Assembly: GCF_037543845.1 (NCBI RefSeq)
Contig: NZ_JBBIFX010000001.1
Span: forward strand, 1,860,001-1,924,000
Length of the DNA: 64,000 nucleotides
DNA from: Gymnodinialimonas ulvae
Lineage (GTDB): Bacteria > Pseudomonadota > Alphaproteobacteria > Rhodobacterales > Rhodobacteraceae
Reading direction: 5' to 3'
A program made the position numbers and the translations under genes. The notes below the pieces were generated by a model. It searched no databases. It saw only the letters and a list, made by a program, of their open reading frames with translations, and was not told the DNA's origin. This document shows positions 16,738 through 26,546 of the stretch, one piece after another (within the stretch, counting starts at the first letter, position 1; each line of letters starts with the position of its first letter).

Positions 16738-16766
16738 TTGACAGCCCCCCTCCCCCTTCGTATTGC
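16738..16766 (+). promoter_or_regulatory. Sigma-70 promoter of rpmB
   Basis: TTGACA (16738-16743) and TATTGC (16761-16766) are separated by 17 bp, a near-ideal housekeeping promoter. It lies about 115 bp upstream of the rpmB start, leaving a leader of roughly 110 nt. Confidence 0.7.
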
Positions 16767-16881
16767 ACCGCTCATATTTCCGGGCGTCGGGCCTTCCCGC
16801 CGCCCTTTTGGTTTCCGGTCCGGCAGGCACGCCATCCAACGCACGCCCGCCAGCGCCGTCGATGAACGAGAGGATGAACCC

Positions 16882-17172
16882 ATGTCGCGCGTTTGCGAAC
16901 TGACCGGCAAAGGCCCGATGACGGGCAACAACGTGAGCCACGCCAACAACAAGACCAAGCGTCGCTTTCTGCCAAACCTGTCCGAAGTGACCCTCGGGTC
17001 CGACATCCTGGAGCGGCGCTTCAAGCTGCGCATCTCCAACGCCGCCTTGCGCACCGTCGATCATCGCGGTGGCCTCGACGCGTTCATGGCCAAAGCCAAG
17101 GATGTTGAGCTGTCGCCCAAGGCGCTGAAAATCAAGAAAGAGATCGCAAAGGCCCAGGCCGCACAGGCCTAA
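16882..17172 (+). CDS. rpmB: 50S ribosomal protein L28
   Basis: A 96-residue L28. The N-terminus MSRVCELTGKGPMTGNNVSHANNKTKRRFLPNL is the family signature, preceded by an AGAGGA ribosome binding site. The C-terminal part (LRTVDHRGGLDAFMAKAKDVELSPKALKIKKEIAKAQAAQA) is the longer alphaproteobacterial form. A single-gene transcript is likely: a strong promoter lies upstream and a terminator directly downstream. Confidence 0.97.
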   Translation: MSRVCELTGKGPMTGNNVSHANNKTKRRFLPNLSEVTLGSDILERRFKLRISNAALRTVDHRGGLDAFMAKAKDVELSPKALKIKKEIAKAQAAQA

Positions 17173-17193
17173 GCCCCGCTCTCAACGCATCTG

Positions 17194-17235
17194 ACGCCCC
17201 GCCGGTGACAATACCGCGCGGGGTGTCTTCGTCTT
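17194..17235 (+). terminator. Rho-independent terminator of rpmB
   Basis: A GC-rich stem (ACGCCCCGC, then CGGT, loop, ACCG, CGCGGGGTGT) begins about 20 bp after the rpmB stop. It is followed by a T-rich run (TCTTCGTCTTT). Confidence 0.7.
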
Positions 17236-17278
17236 TGTGACTTGGATGCACCCGGCCCGCCCGGTAAACCTGCATCCC

Positions 17279-17632
17279 ATGATCCGCCGCGTTCTCCCCT
17301 CCGGCCTTCTGGCCCTGTGCCTGGCGCTGACCAGCCTCGCCGCCATCGTGGCCGAAACGCGCATGGCAGCCGCGGGGGGCTATTGCGGAACCGGCGCGCC
17401 GCAGATCCTGCTCGATGACGCGGGCCTGCCGGTGCTTGACGGCGCGGGCGACGCGGTCGCCCTGGCGGATTGCCCGGTCTGCCACCTCGCCTTTGCGCTT
17501 TCGCATCCCGCGCCGCACAGCGCGCCTGACATCGCCCTCCTGCGCGAGTCCGCCCCTGCGAACGCGCCCCTGTCCGTCTCTGTCCTGCTCCGGCTCGACC
17601 ATCACGCCCGTGCGCCCCCGCGCCCGGCCTGA
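17279..17632 (+). CDS. Small exported protein, DUF2946-like, next to a copper chaperone
   Basis: A 117-residue protein with an N-terminal signal or anchor (MIRRVLPSGLLALCLALTSLAAIVA). A Cys pair pattern ADCPVCHLAF and later His residues (LDHHARA) follow. This layout resembles DUF2946-type proteins often found with copper-handling genes. The next gene, 36 bp downstream, encodes a PCu(A)C copper chaperone. A role in copper delivery to a periplasmic oxidase is inferred from that. The ATG at 17279 is chosen because translation from upstream would spoil the signal peptide. Confidence 0.65.
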   Translation: MIRRVLPSGLLALCLALTSLAAIVAETRMAAAGGYCGTGAPQILLDDAGLPVLDGAGDAVALADCPVCHLAFALSHPAPHSAPDIALLRESAPANAPLSVSVLLRLDHHARAPPRPA

Positions 17633-17668
17633 GCCCATCCGGATCCCTTCAAATCAAAGAGACAGACC

Positions 17669-18160
17669 ATGACCTTCAAGAGCTTCCTTCTGGGCGCGAC
17701 CCTCGCCGCCCTGCCGACCTTCGCCTCCGCCCATATGGTGATCGAAGACGCCTATGCCCGCGCCGCAAGTCCGCTGGCCCAATCCGGCGCGGCCTTCATG
17801 ACCATCTTCAACCATTCCGACATGGACGACCGCCTGATCGGTGTCACCTCCGAGGCCGCCGAACGGCTTGAATTGCACACCCATATCCAGACCGACGAAG
17901 GGGTGATGCGCATGGTCGAGGTCGAAGAAGGCTTCGCCATCGCCGCCGGGCAAACCATCGCGCTCGAACGCGGGGGGATGCATGTCATGATGCTTGGCCT
18001 GACCAACCCGCTGGAACAGGGCGCGGAAATCGAGGTGACGTTCACCTTCGAACATGCCGACCCGGTCGTGCACACCATCACCATCGACAATGAACGCCAG
18101 CCCTCAAGCGGCGGGCATGGTGAAGGGCACGGCGACCATTCCGGGCACAGCGACGGCTGA
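17669..18160 (+). CDS. PCu(A)C-family periplasmic copper chaperone
   Basis: A 163-residue secreted protein (signal MTFKSFLLGATLAALPTFASA). The core has the PCu(A)C pattern: AHMVIEDAYARAASP at the mature front, RLELHTHIQTDEGVMRMVEVEEG and LERGGMHVMMLGL. The His and Met residues of these last two blocks are the Cu(I) ligands of the family. It ends in a His/Gly-rich tail (GGHGEGHGDHSGHSDG), which could bind extra metal. These proteins deliver copper to cytochrome oxidase. The upstream small Cys/His protein is probably its partner. Confidence 0.9.
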   Translation: MTFKSFLLGATLAALPTFASAHMVIEDAYARAASPLAQSGAAFMTIFNHSDMDDRLIGVTSEAAERLELHTHIQTDEGVMRMVEVEEGFAIAAGQTIALERGGMHVMMLGLTNPLEQGAEIEVTFTFEHADPVVHTITIDNERQPSSGGHGEGHGDHSGHSDG

Positions 18161-18219
18161 TCCGACCCACACCCAAACGCCCCCCTGCGTCGCAAATAGC
18201 GCGGGGGCGCACAATCACC

Positions 18220-18759
18220 TCATCCCGGACAGGAGGCCTCGGCCCTGCGGCTGTCACACACCGTCACGCCCGACAGATACCGCGTCCATTGCGTGACCTC
18301 CGCCTCGCTCAGTGGCCCGCGCCACGCCCCCTGCACAATGTATAGCGCATCCTGCCCCCCCATTGCTTTCGACAGGAAATTCTCCGGCCCGCCGGTCACG
18401 GGCGAATTCGGACAGGTCGCGATCATCAGGTGAAACGGCGTGCCAAGCTCCACCCCTTCGGTGACGCTGAATTGCTCTCCACCGGGGCAGCTTTCCGTCA
18501 TCGCCGCTGCCATCTGCCCATGAAACGCCGCCGGATCGGCCCCGTCATGTTGCCGGAAAATCCGGATCGTCAGCATCTGCGACCAATCCGTGACGCTTTC
18601 GCCCCGGGGCACCCATTCCTGCAACGCCGATGCATTGTTGCCCTGATCCGCCTCATGCCCAAGGGTGAAGCCGGGCGGGATCGGGGCCAGCAATTGCTCT
18701 GCCTGGGCCAAGGCAACGCTTGGCAGCACGGCAAAAAGTCCGCAAAGAAGAAACCGCAT
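18220..18759 (-). CDS. Secreted hypothetical protein
   Basis: A 179-residue protein with a signal peptide (MRFLLCGLFAVLPSVALA). The start at 18759 follows GAGGATTTGGAC; a TTG six bases upstream is possible but less likely. The mature part contains EWVPRGESVTDWSQMLTIRIF and ESCPGGEQFSV, and ends in two Cys near the C-terminus (VTVCDSRRAEASCPG). This suggests a disulfide-stabilised periplasmic domain. I do not know the family's function. Confidence 0.7.
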   Translation of the reverse strand: MRFLLCGLFAVLPSVALAQAEQLLAPIPPGFTLGHEADQGNNASALQEWVPRGESVTDWSQMLTIRIFRQHDGADPAAFHGQMAAAMTESCPGGEQFSVTEGVELGTPFHLMIATCPNSPVTGGPENFLSKAMGGQDALYIVQGAWRGPLSEAEVTQWTRYLSGVTVCDSRRAEASCPG

Positions 18760-18785
18760 GTCCAAATCCTCACAAAGGAACCATC

Positions 18786-19211
18786 GTGCCCCACTCTATC
18801 CTCGTGGTCTGCCTCGGCAACATCTGCCGCTCCCCCACCGCCGAGGTCGTGCTGCGTGCGCATCTTCCGGGGGCCAGGATCGACAGCGCGGGCACCGGGT
18901 CCTGGCACATCGGCAAGCCGCCCTACCCGCCCGCGATCGAAGCCGCCGAGGCCCGTGGATATGACCTCACCCGGTTGCGCGCACGCCGCGTGACGCCCGC
19001 CGATTTCGACGCGTTCGATCTGGTGCTGGCGATGGATTCCGACAACCTCGCCGACCTGCGTGACATGGCACCCGAAGCCGACAACATCGCGCTGTTTCTC
19101 GAGCCGGTCGGCGGCGGCGCGGTGCCCGACCCCTATTTCACTGGTGATTTCGACCAAGCGCTTGACCTCATCGAAGAGGCGGCGGCCGCCTGGGCCAAAC
19201 GGCTTGGCTAA
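18786..19211 (+). CDS. Low-molecular-weight protein-tyrosine phosphatase
   Basis: A 141-residue LMW phosphatase. The GTG start at 18786 follows AAAGGAA. The P-loop VCLGNICRSPTAE (C-x5-R-S) is at residues 7-19, and the general-acid loop VPDPYFTGDF is near residue 117. Everything needed for catalysis is present. Such enzymes act on phosphotyrosine, often in polysaccharide control (Wzb-type), but no kinase lies nearby. It is divergent from the secreted hypothetical gene. Confidence 0.93.
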   Translation: MPHSILVVCLGNICRSPTAEVVLRAHLPGARIDSAGTGSWHIGKPPYPPAIEAAEARGYDLTRLRARRVTPADFDAFDLVLAMDSDNLADLRDMAPEADNIALFLEPVGGGAVPDPYFTGDFDQALDLIEEAAAAWAKRLG

Positions 19212-19226
19212 GCCGCGCTTCGCGGC

Positions 19227-19580
19227 CTAGGCGCCGCTACAAAGCTGCTCCGCCGCCGTCGAAAACGCCCGCCACGCCTGCCACATCTCTTCGTCGCGGG
19301 CCCGGTCGGATTGGCGCACGTCCTGCGCCCGCTGCGGATCGTCGAACCAGCGCGCGCCTTCGCGCATCTGCCCACGGGTCAGCATATCGCCCGCCACCAT
19401 CCCGATACACGCACACAAACTGCGCGACGCGGCCCGGTCCGAGCTCAGGCAAGCCCGTTCAATGGGGTTGGCGGAAACGGCGGTCGGAAGGGCCAGAAAG
19501 GTGGCCACAATGGCGGCCAGTCGGATGGCTTGAACCGAGGCCTGCGCGATCCCGGCGGCGCGGGTTTTCAAATACAACAT
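19227..19580 (-). CDS. Conserved Rhodobacteraceae secreted protein
   Basis: A 117-residue protein with a hydrophobic N-terminal segment (AIRLAAIVATFLALPTAVSA). The short Cys-containing mature domain reads NPIERACLSSDRAASRSLCACIGMVAGDML, then DPQRAQDVRQSDRARDEEMWQAWRAF, with a final Cys. Homologues in this family often carry the label 'arginine transporter'. Nothing here supports transport, since there is only one membrane-type segment. It is probably a small disulfide-bonded periplasmic protein. Confidence 0.7.
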   Translation of the reverse strand: MLYLKTRAAGIAQASVQAIRLAAIVATFLALPTAVSANPIERACLSSDRAASRSLCACIGMVAGDMLTRGQMREGARWFDDPQRAQDVRQSDRARDEEMWQAWRAFSTAAEQLCSGA

Positions 19581-19705
19581 CGTAAAGCCTCGTTCAAAAT
19601 GCCGGGTCTTGCGCCCGGTTCCGCTCTGCCGGAGCTATGCCAGAAACAGAGTGTTCCTTCAAATCACGGATGCGCGGGCCGCGCGCTATCTGCTACTGCG
19701 GCAAC

Positions 19706-20308
19706 ATGCGGCGCTGGTTCTTGTTTTCAACCGTCTCGCACGGTTGCGCGGGCTTGTGCCTCGGCGTGCTTGGCGTGGCGATCTTTCAGGGCGTCACCAC
19801 CGCGGCCGAGGCGTTGGCGCTTTTTGCCGTGGCCATGGCCGTGTGTGTCGGCGCGGGTCAGGCCGCCGCACTGCGCGGCCGGTCCCCCGGTGCGCTGCGC
19901 TGGGGTCTGGTGACCACCGCCGCCATCCTCGCGGGCCTGGCTCTTCCCGAATGGCTCGGATCCGATGCGCCAAGCCCGGTCGCCCCGTCGTGGCGCGGCA
20001 TGGTCGAGGTTGCTCTGGCGGCGGCACTTCTGGGGCTTCTGGTCGGCGCGGTGCAATGGGCCTTCGCGCTGCACCGGCCCGATGCGCTGCGCTGGATCGG
20101 GCTCACGGTGCTTGGCTGGACGCTGTCGCTCAGTTGCAGTCTGGCGGGCGTCAATCTGGTCACCCGGCTCTGCCTTCTGCCCGCCGACGGCTGGCAACAG
20201 CCCTGGCCGCTCTGGGCCGGGCTCGCCATGGCCACCGCCTGCGGTGCGCTCGGCGGGGCCGCCTATGGCGCGCTGACCGCCCCCGCCCTGCGCCCGGCCG
20301 CCGCCTAG
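19706..20308 (+). CDS. Polytopic membrane protein of unknown function
   Basis: About 200 residues with six or so hydrophobic segments (for example GLCLGVLGVAIFQGVTTAAEALALFAVAMAVCVGAG and WAGLAMATACGALGGAAYGALTA). The start is uncertain. The ATG at 19706 (MRRWFLFSTV) gives a normal membrane N-terminus, while the ATG at 19637 would add 23 mostly polar residues and its GGAG is too close. No family is recognised. Confidence 0.6.
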   Translation: MRRWFLFSTVSHGCAGLCLGVLGVAIFQGVTTAAEALALFAVAMAVCVGAGQAAALRGRSPGALRWGLVTTAAILAGLALPEWLGSDAPSPVAPSWRGMVEVALAAALLGLLVGAVQWAFALHRPDALRWIGLTVLGWTLSLSCSLAGVNLVTRLCLLPADGWQQPWPLWAGLAMATACGALGGAAYGALTAPALRPAAA

Positions 20309-20352
20309 CCCCCCGGTGCCACCCGTAGCCCCCGGTACCCCCCGTAGCCCCC
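20309..20352. repeat. C-rich short repeat
   Basis: Three imperfect copies of a unit like CCCGTAGCCCCC or CCCGGTACCCCC follow the membrane protein stop. The tract is strand-biased (almost all C on the plus strand). It may be a degenerate slippage-prone repeat, and I see no gene in it. Confidence 0.5.
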
Positions 20353-20415
20353 CGTGCCGCCATACTGGCCGAAAGCAGCCTTCCCTTGGCGCGCCCGCTC
20401 TGCCACAACGTCCAA

Positions 20416-21108
20416 ATGACGGATCTTGCGTCACTTCCCCGCCGCATCGCCGCGCGTGCCGTGGGCCATGCCTTGGCGTTCGTGGCGCGTTTCATCACCG
20501 CCGTGCGGGCCGATTGGCGCGGGATCGAGCCCGTCGCCAAGCAACGCGTCTACTACGCCAATCATGTCTCCAACGGTGATATGCCAATGATCTGGACGGT
20601 CCTGCCGGGCCATATGCGCCGCCAAACCCGTCCCGTCGCCGCGGCCGATTACTGGCTCAAGACCCGCGCGCGCGCCTTCATCGGGCCCGAGGTGTTCAAC
20701 TGCGTCCTGATCGACCGCCGACCCGAGGTTGATGACAAACCCCTCGACAAGATCCTCGCCGCGCTCGACGAGGGCGCGTCGCTGATCATCTTTCCCGAGG
20801 GCAATCGCAACATGACCGACGCGCCGCTCCTGCCGTTCAAATCCGGGCTCTACAACATGGGCGTCGCGCGGCCGCACGTTGATCTGGTGCCCACATGGAT
20901 CGCCAACCTCAACGAGATCATGCCCAAGGGCGAAATCATCCCCCTGCCGCTGATCTGCACCGTCACCTTCGGCGCGCCGGTCCATGTCCACGAAGGCGAG
21001 GACAAGGACACCTTCCTCCAACGCGCCGCTGACGCGCTCAAGGCCCTGTCGCCAGACGCCAACCGCGACGCCACCCCAACCGAGCCCGCCCCCGAGCCTG
21101 CGCCATGA
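20416..21108 (+). CDS. 1-acyl-glycerol-3-phosphate acyltransferase-like protein
   Basis: A 230-residue PlsC-family acyltransferase. The NHVSNGD motif (H-x4-D) is near residue 56 and the LIIFPEGNRNM block near residue 133. These are the catalytic and glycerol-phosphate-binding motifs. The start at 20416 (MTDLASLPRR) avoids an unlikely leader. It overlaps a CdsA-like gene by 4 bp, so the two probably act in sequence, from lysophosphatidate to phosphatidate to CDP-diacylglycerol. Confidence 0.88.
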   Translation: MTDLASLPRRIAARAVGHALAFVARFITAVRADWRGIEPVAKQRVYYANHVSNGDMPMIWTVLPGHMRRQTRPVAAADYWLKTRARAFIGPEVFNCVLIDRRPEVDDKPLDKILAALDEGASLIIFPEGNRNMTDAPLLPFKSGLYNMGVARPHVDLVPTWIANLNEIMPKGEIIPLPLICTVTFGAPVHVHEGEDKDTFLQRAADALKALSPDANRDATPTEPAPEPAP

Positions 21109-22058
21109 CCCCCATGACGCCCGAGACCACCACCGATGTCGCCATCCTCGGGCTCGCCGTCGTGGGCCTGCTGATCCTGTTCACCCTCATCGGCGAGGCA
21201 CTGCGCCTGCGCTGCCCGCCCGACCAGTCCGACCCCGTGGTCGAGGCCTTCAACATGCGCGTGCACACCTGGTGGGGTCTCGCGATCCTGCTGGCACTGG
21301 CCGTGCTCGCGGGGCGCATCGGCATCATCGCGCTCTTCGCCTTCGCCTCCTTCGCCGCCTTGCGCGAATTCCTCACCTTCGCGCGCAAACGCCGCGCCGA
21401 TCACCTGTCGCTGGCGCTGGCCTGCTTCGTGATCCTGCCGCTGCAATACCTCTTCGTCGCCCTCGACTGGACCGCGCTTTTCACCGTGTTCATCCCGGTC
21501 TACGCCTTCCTGCTGCTGCCGATCATCTCCGCGCTGCGCGGCGACGCCACCAACTTCATGGGCCGCGTGGCCGAGACGCAATGGGGCCTGATGATCTGCG
21601 TCTTCTGCATCTCCCACGTCCCCGCGCTGCTCACCTACGACATGCCCGACGGGTCGGACCGCTCGATCCTGCTGATCGTGTTCTTCGCCATGGTCGTGCA
21701 ATTGGGCGACCTCGCCGAGTATTACGCCGGCCGCCGCTTCGGCCGTCGCCGCATCGCCGCGTCGCTCTCCCCCAAAACCCTCGAAGGCATGGCCACTGGC
21801 GTCCTCGCCGCAGCCCTCATCGGCGCCACGCTCAGCTGGGTCACCCCCTTCGGCCTTGTCGGCGCCGCCGCCATGGCCGCAATGGCCTCGCTCGTGGGGA
21901 TGTGCGGCACCCTCGTCTTCGCCGCGATCAAACGCGACAAGGGGGTCAAGGACTGGTCCCACCTGATCCCCGGCCAGGGCGGGCTGCTGGACCAACTCGA
22001 CAGCGTCATCTTCGCCGCGCCGATCTTCTACCACGTCACGCAATTGGTCTGGGGGTAG
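21105..22058 (+). CDS. cdsA: Phosphatidate cytidylyltransferase-like protein (CdsA family)
   Basis: A 317-residue polytopic membrane protein. The C-terminal CdsA signature is clear: SLSPKTLEGMATG, then AAIKRDKGVKDWSHLIPGQGGLLDQLDS. Family members convert phosphatidate and CTP to CDP-diacylglycerol. It starts inside the stop of the acyltransferase (ATGA overlap). As the genome may hold another cdsA elsewhere, this could be a second, specialised copy coupled to the neighbouring acyltransferase. Confidence 0.88.
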   Translation: MTPMTPETTTDVAILGLAVVGLLILFTLIGEALRLRCPPDQSDPVVEAFNMRVHTWWGLAILLALAVLAGRIGIIALFAFASFAALREFLTFARKRRADHLSLALACFVILPLQYLFVALDWTALFTVFIPVYAFLLLPIISALRGDATNFMGRVAETQWGLMICVFCISHVPALLTYDMPDGSDRSILLIVFFAMVVQLGDLAEYYAGRRFGRRRIAASLSPKTLEGMATGVLAAALIGATLSWVTPFGLVGAAAMAAMASLVGMCGTLVFAAIKRDKGVKDWSHLIPGQGGLLDQLDSVIFAAPIFYHVTQLVWG

Positions 22059-22092
22059 GCCACCTCAATGCAATCGCGCCTGCGTCACGCCC

Positions 22093-22341
22093 CTAATGCA
22101 ACCGAGCCTGCGTCACGAACACCGTGACCCGCTCCTCCCCCAACGCGCGCAGAGCCTCCAGCCGGTGATACCCCTCCAACAACACATACCGCCCCTTCCC
22201 TTCCCGCACCCGGATCGGCGTCGTCTGCCCGTTCTCCAGAATGTCATTGGCCAACGCATCCACCTTCTCGGCCTCCAGCGTCTTCTTCCGCTTGGCCGGC
22301 ACGTAAATGTCTTCAATACGCAGAGGGATCGGGTTCGGCAT
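22093..22341 (-). CDS. Small ParB/Srx-like nuclease-fold domain protein
   Basis: An 82-residue protein that is essentially a lone ParB N-terminal domain. Visible parts are IRIEDIYVP-type start, KVDALANDILENGQTTPIRVREGKGRYVLLEGYHRLEALRALGEERVTVFV. The GxHR (EGYHR) box binds nucleotide in ParB-like proteins. The start at 22341 follows AAGGAG. It lacks the helix-turn-helix of true ParB, so it is not a partition protein. Sulfiredoxin-like or regulatory roles are possible. Confidence 0.75.
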   Translation of the reverse strand: MPNPIPLRIEDIYVPAKRKKTLEAEKVDALANDILENGQTTPIRVREGKGRYVLLEGYHRLEALRALGEERVTVFVTQARLH

Positions 22342-22425
22342 GGGCGGTCGCTCCTTGGGTTTGGAGGGCGAGCGTAGCACGGGTTCCGAAGGAAACGGTG
22401 CGAATTCGAACGTCACCGAGCCGCG

Positions 22426-22532
22426 CCATCGTCGGGCCGTGGACTGACGATCCAACGGGTTCTTCTAAAGCACTTTATGGCAGCCAGGTCATCGTACAGA
22501 ACGAACGACGCACCTAGCCCAACCAAATCACG
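22426..22532. repeat. Dispersed inverted-repeat element, copy 1 (truncated)
   Basis: It begins with CCATCGTCGGGCC (22426-22438), one base different from the 13-bp end of the other two copies. It carries the shared core CACTTTATGGC plus the CAACCAAATC block, but the right-hand end is missing. A short hairpin (CGCCGAAAGCGGCG, 22544-22557) joins it to copy 2. The whole gap 22342-22733 holds only these repeats. Confidence 0.75.
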
Positions 22533-22558
22533 ATACAACAACACCGCCGAAAGCGGCG

Positions 22559-22689
22559 CCATCGACGGGCCTGGGTTCGGCGATCCGCCAGTGGTTCTAA
22601 GGCACTTTATGGCTGCAAGGTCATCGTCCAGATTGAGCGAATCCCCAAGCTCAACCAAATCGCCGGGCCCCGGGCAGGCCCGTCGATGG
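22559..22689. repeat. Dispersed inverted-repeat element, copy 2 (complete, 131 bp)
   Basis: The ends are perfect 13-bp inverted repeats: CCATCGACGGGCC (22559-22571) and GGCCCGTCGATGG (22677-22689). The interior shares CACTTTATGGCTGCAA with copy 3 at 26.2 kb. A GCTGTTAAC block follows the right end in both complete copies. The size and structure are those of a small non-autonomous mobile element or REP-like repeat. No transposase is present. Confidence 0.8.
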
Positions 22690-22733
22690 CGCGGCGGCCT
22701 GAAGGGCCGCTGTTAACGCGCCGTGGCGCAGGA

Positions 22734-23906
22734 CTAAGGCCCCAAAAACGGAAGCCACGCCTGCGCTGCTTTCAAAACAGCATGTGCCTTTTCAGGATTC
22801 AAAACTAAGAAACCGCCACCAGCCGGAATACCCCATTTGATCGCCGTATCGACCGCCAAATCAGCCTTACGACCGATCCATGCAACCACTGCTTTCAGAG
22901 CATGGGAAAGCCGCTCGATCAGCGCAGCAACCCGCCCCGAGTCCGGCTCGTCAGCTTCAACTTCTTCCTTGAGGCCTGCGATGCTCTCCCACATCACGGA
23001 GACCTGCGCCCCGACGACTGCATCGTCGATTTCTTCTGGTGGGTTGTTTCCACCTATCCCGTGGCGGCCTTGTTCGGCAACGGCCTGCCCTGCCTCCAAA
23101 TCGGCGATGCGCCGACGCAACTCGAACGCTGCCTCAATCAGCGCAATCTGCTCAGCCACCGCCTCCGGCCCGGCCTCCCAAATCTCATTCGGGATCAGCG
23201 CAATCTTCTCCTGCAAATCCCAGGGCAGCGGATCACCTGCCATGGCGCGCTGGTACCACTTGGCCCAGAAGGTCCAGACACCATCGTTCCCGAAAAGATC
23301 AGTCCGCTCAGCTGTCCATTCGCTGAAGTAACGGTCAAGCCACTGATGCAGCGTTATCGGTGCCCGTAAAATGGCCGCACCACTCGATACGCCTGCGAAA
23401 AAAGCGATATCATCATCGATACACGACGCCAGTCCCTCTCGCGCATTTACTACTAGGTCCGGAGTTAGGCCACTTGGCCTCACTGAAAGCGCCTCAGAAG
23501 CCCTCGATATTATCTCGAAGACACCTATCGGGCCTAGCGTAGGAACTAGTACCGCATCTGCCGCGCTTTGCAGCGCGTATCCGGGCCCGGTTGCAAACAA
23601 CTTGCCATCGGCAAACGTCTTTCCAGAAGAGAAAGTTGCACCCTCAGCGAACTCCCGAACTGACTCAACATTTGATGCACTAGTAAGCACGTGGTTCGGC
23701 AGCTTTCTTTGTCCAATAATGACAACCGCTTGAGCCAAAAGAGCACGCATACCCAATAGAGCAAATTGCTCCACATACTCGCTTGGCCGCCGAACAAACC
23801 TGAACAACGGAACAACACGCATGGCGCACCGGTATGCCAATATGGCGCGAAAATCACGTGGAGCCTTTTGCAGCCAGACAAGAAATTCTTCGTCACTACG
23901 AGCCAT
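22734..23906 (-). CDS. Uncharacterised 390-residue protein with GGNNPPE motif
   Basis: The start at 23906 (MARSDEEFLVW) follows CAGGAAG; an upstream in-frame codon at 24056 gives an Arg/Gly-rich leader. The protein has a helical N-terminal part and a central block ending in FWAKWYQRAMAGDPLPWDLQEKIALIPNEIWEAGPEAVAEQIALIE. The motif RHGIGGNNPPEE follows near residue 290. A helical C-terminal part is last (LSHALKAVVAWIGRKADLAVDTAIKWGIPAGGGFLV) with one hydrophobic helix. I recall the WYxxxxxGxPLxWDLQ block from unstudied alphaproteobacterial accessory proteins. Base composition is lower in GC than its neighbours, and it adjoins the repeats. Function unknown. Confidence 0.7.
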   Translation of the reverse strand: MARSDEEFLVWLQKAPRDFRAILAYRCAMRVVPLFRFVRRPSEYVEQFALLGMRALLAQAVVIIGQRKLPNHVLTSASNVESVREFAEGATFSSGKTFADGKLFATGPGYALQSAADAVLVPTLGPIGVFEIISRASEALSVRPSGLTPDLVVNAREGLASCIDDDIAFFAGVSSGAAILRAPITLHQWLDRYFSEWTAERTDLFGNDGVWTFWAKWYQRAMAGDPLPWDLQEKIALIPNEIWEAGPEAVAEQIALIEAAFELRRRIADLEAGQAVAEQGRHGIGGNNPPEEIDDAVVGAQVSVMWESIAGLKEEVEADEPDSGRVAALIERLSHALKAVVAWIGRKADLAVDTAIKWGIPAGGGFLVLNPEKAHAVLKAAQAWLPFLGP

Positions 23907-24022
23907 GATCGCTTCCTGTTCTGCCCCCCCACCATACCCGCTCGCACCCCTCTCACAATCCCAAACCCTAGACCCGCCGCGCCGCCGCCCTACCTCTTCT
24001 GAACAGCCGGAGGAGAACCCCC

Positions 24023-24232
24023 ATGACCGAACGCAGCAGCACCGAGCAAACCGCACAGATCATTGCCTTCGCGGCCCACATCGGGCGTCGCGACACCCGC
24101 TCGCCCGAGGCCATCGCGCAGCGGCGCAATTGGCTCGACGCCTCCGGCAACCCCACCCAGGACGGTCAGCATCTGCTCGAAGCGCTCGGGGATCAGGACG
24201 CGACACGTACCGTCTTTCGCGGGAATTTCTGA
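24023..24232 (+). CDS. Small conserved protein upstream of lepA
   Basis: A 69-residue protein with a good GGAGG-type site (ggaggagaac) before the ATG at 24023. It is mainly helical (QTAQIIAFAAHIGRRDTRSPEAIAQRRNWLDASG) and ends DATRTVFRGNF. The frame has normal codon use. Function unknown. It probably shares a transcript with lepA, which starts 77 bp after its stop, and diverges from the 390-residue gene. Confidence 0.65.
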   Translation: MTERSSTEQTAQIIAFAAHIGRRDTRSPEAIAQRRNWLDASGNPTQDGQHLLEALGDQDATRTVFRGNF

Positions 24233-24309
24233 CCCGCGACGCGGCGACCCTTTCCCGGCGCCGTCCGACACGCTACATGCCCTTGAACCACACGCGCCAA
24301 GGGCCTCCC

Positions 24310-26109
<1,800 letters not shown>

Positions 26110-26151
26110 CCTCTCCTGCGGATTGGGGGATTTCGACCAGTGAGGGAAAGC

Positions 26152-26171
26152 GACTTTTGCTTGCAAAAGTC
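26152..26171. terminator. Perfect hairpin downstream of lepA
   Basis: GACTTTTGC (26152-26160) and GCAAAAGTC (26163-26171) form a perfect 9-bp stem with a TT loop, 43 bp after the lepA stop. There is no T-run afterwards, so termination strength is uncertain. Confidence 0.5.
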
Positions 26172-26208
26172 TGCGGCCCCACCGCGTTTCAATTTTGGTC
26201 GCCCCCCG

Positions 26209-26338
26209 CCATCGACGGGCCGGGGACTGTCGAACCAACGGTTTTTCTGCACACTTTATGGCTGCAAAATCTGAACTCCGCCCGAGCGACGCACCCAACT
26301 TCACAAAATCGACAGGCCGCCGGACGGCCCGTCGATGG
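26209..26338. repeat. Dispersed inverted-repeat element, copy 3 (complete, 130 bp)
   Basis: It has the same 13-bp ends as copy 2: CCATCGACGGGCC at 26209-26221 and GGCCCGTCGATGG at 26326-26338. It shares the core CACTTTATGGCTGCAA and the GCTGTTAAC block after the right end. The gap 26110-26546 holds the lepA hairpin, this copy, a small inverted repeat ATCTC-CTGA-GAGAT (26440-26453) and the promoter of the next gene. Confidence 0.8.
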
Positions 26339-26486
26339 CGGGGCGGGCGCTGCCCGCTGTTAACCCGCTCAAGCAGTAGAGCCTCAACTAATGCGACCAA
26401 ACCCCAGTCCAGCTCACTGACGCGAGAAAGCTAGCTCGGATCTCCTGAGAGATTCTTCCTATTTACTCAGAACAAAACTAAAACAC

Positions 26487-26515
26487 TTGAAGCTGTCGCT
26501 TAGTGGAGATAGATT
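26487..26515 (+). promoter_or_regulatory. Probable promoter of the DUF5343-TIGR02391 pair
   Basis: TTGAAG (26487-26492) and TAGATT (26510-26515) are spaced by 17 bp. They lie 32 bp upstream of the ATG at 26547, leaving a short leader that includes the AAGGAGG ribosome binding site (26531-26537). Confidence 0.5.
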
Positions 26516-26546
26516 TCCAAAACTCTCACAAAGGAGGATTGACACT

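Noticed and set aside
19227..19580. Arginine transporter label often attached to this family
   Set aside because: There is one hydrophobic N-terminal segment and a short Cys-containing domain, which does not fit a transporter.
22413..22658. 81-residue minus-strand frame reading DLAAIKC twice
   Set aside because: It is a translation of the dispersed repeat copies, not a gene.
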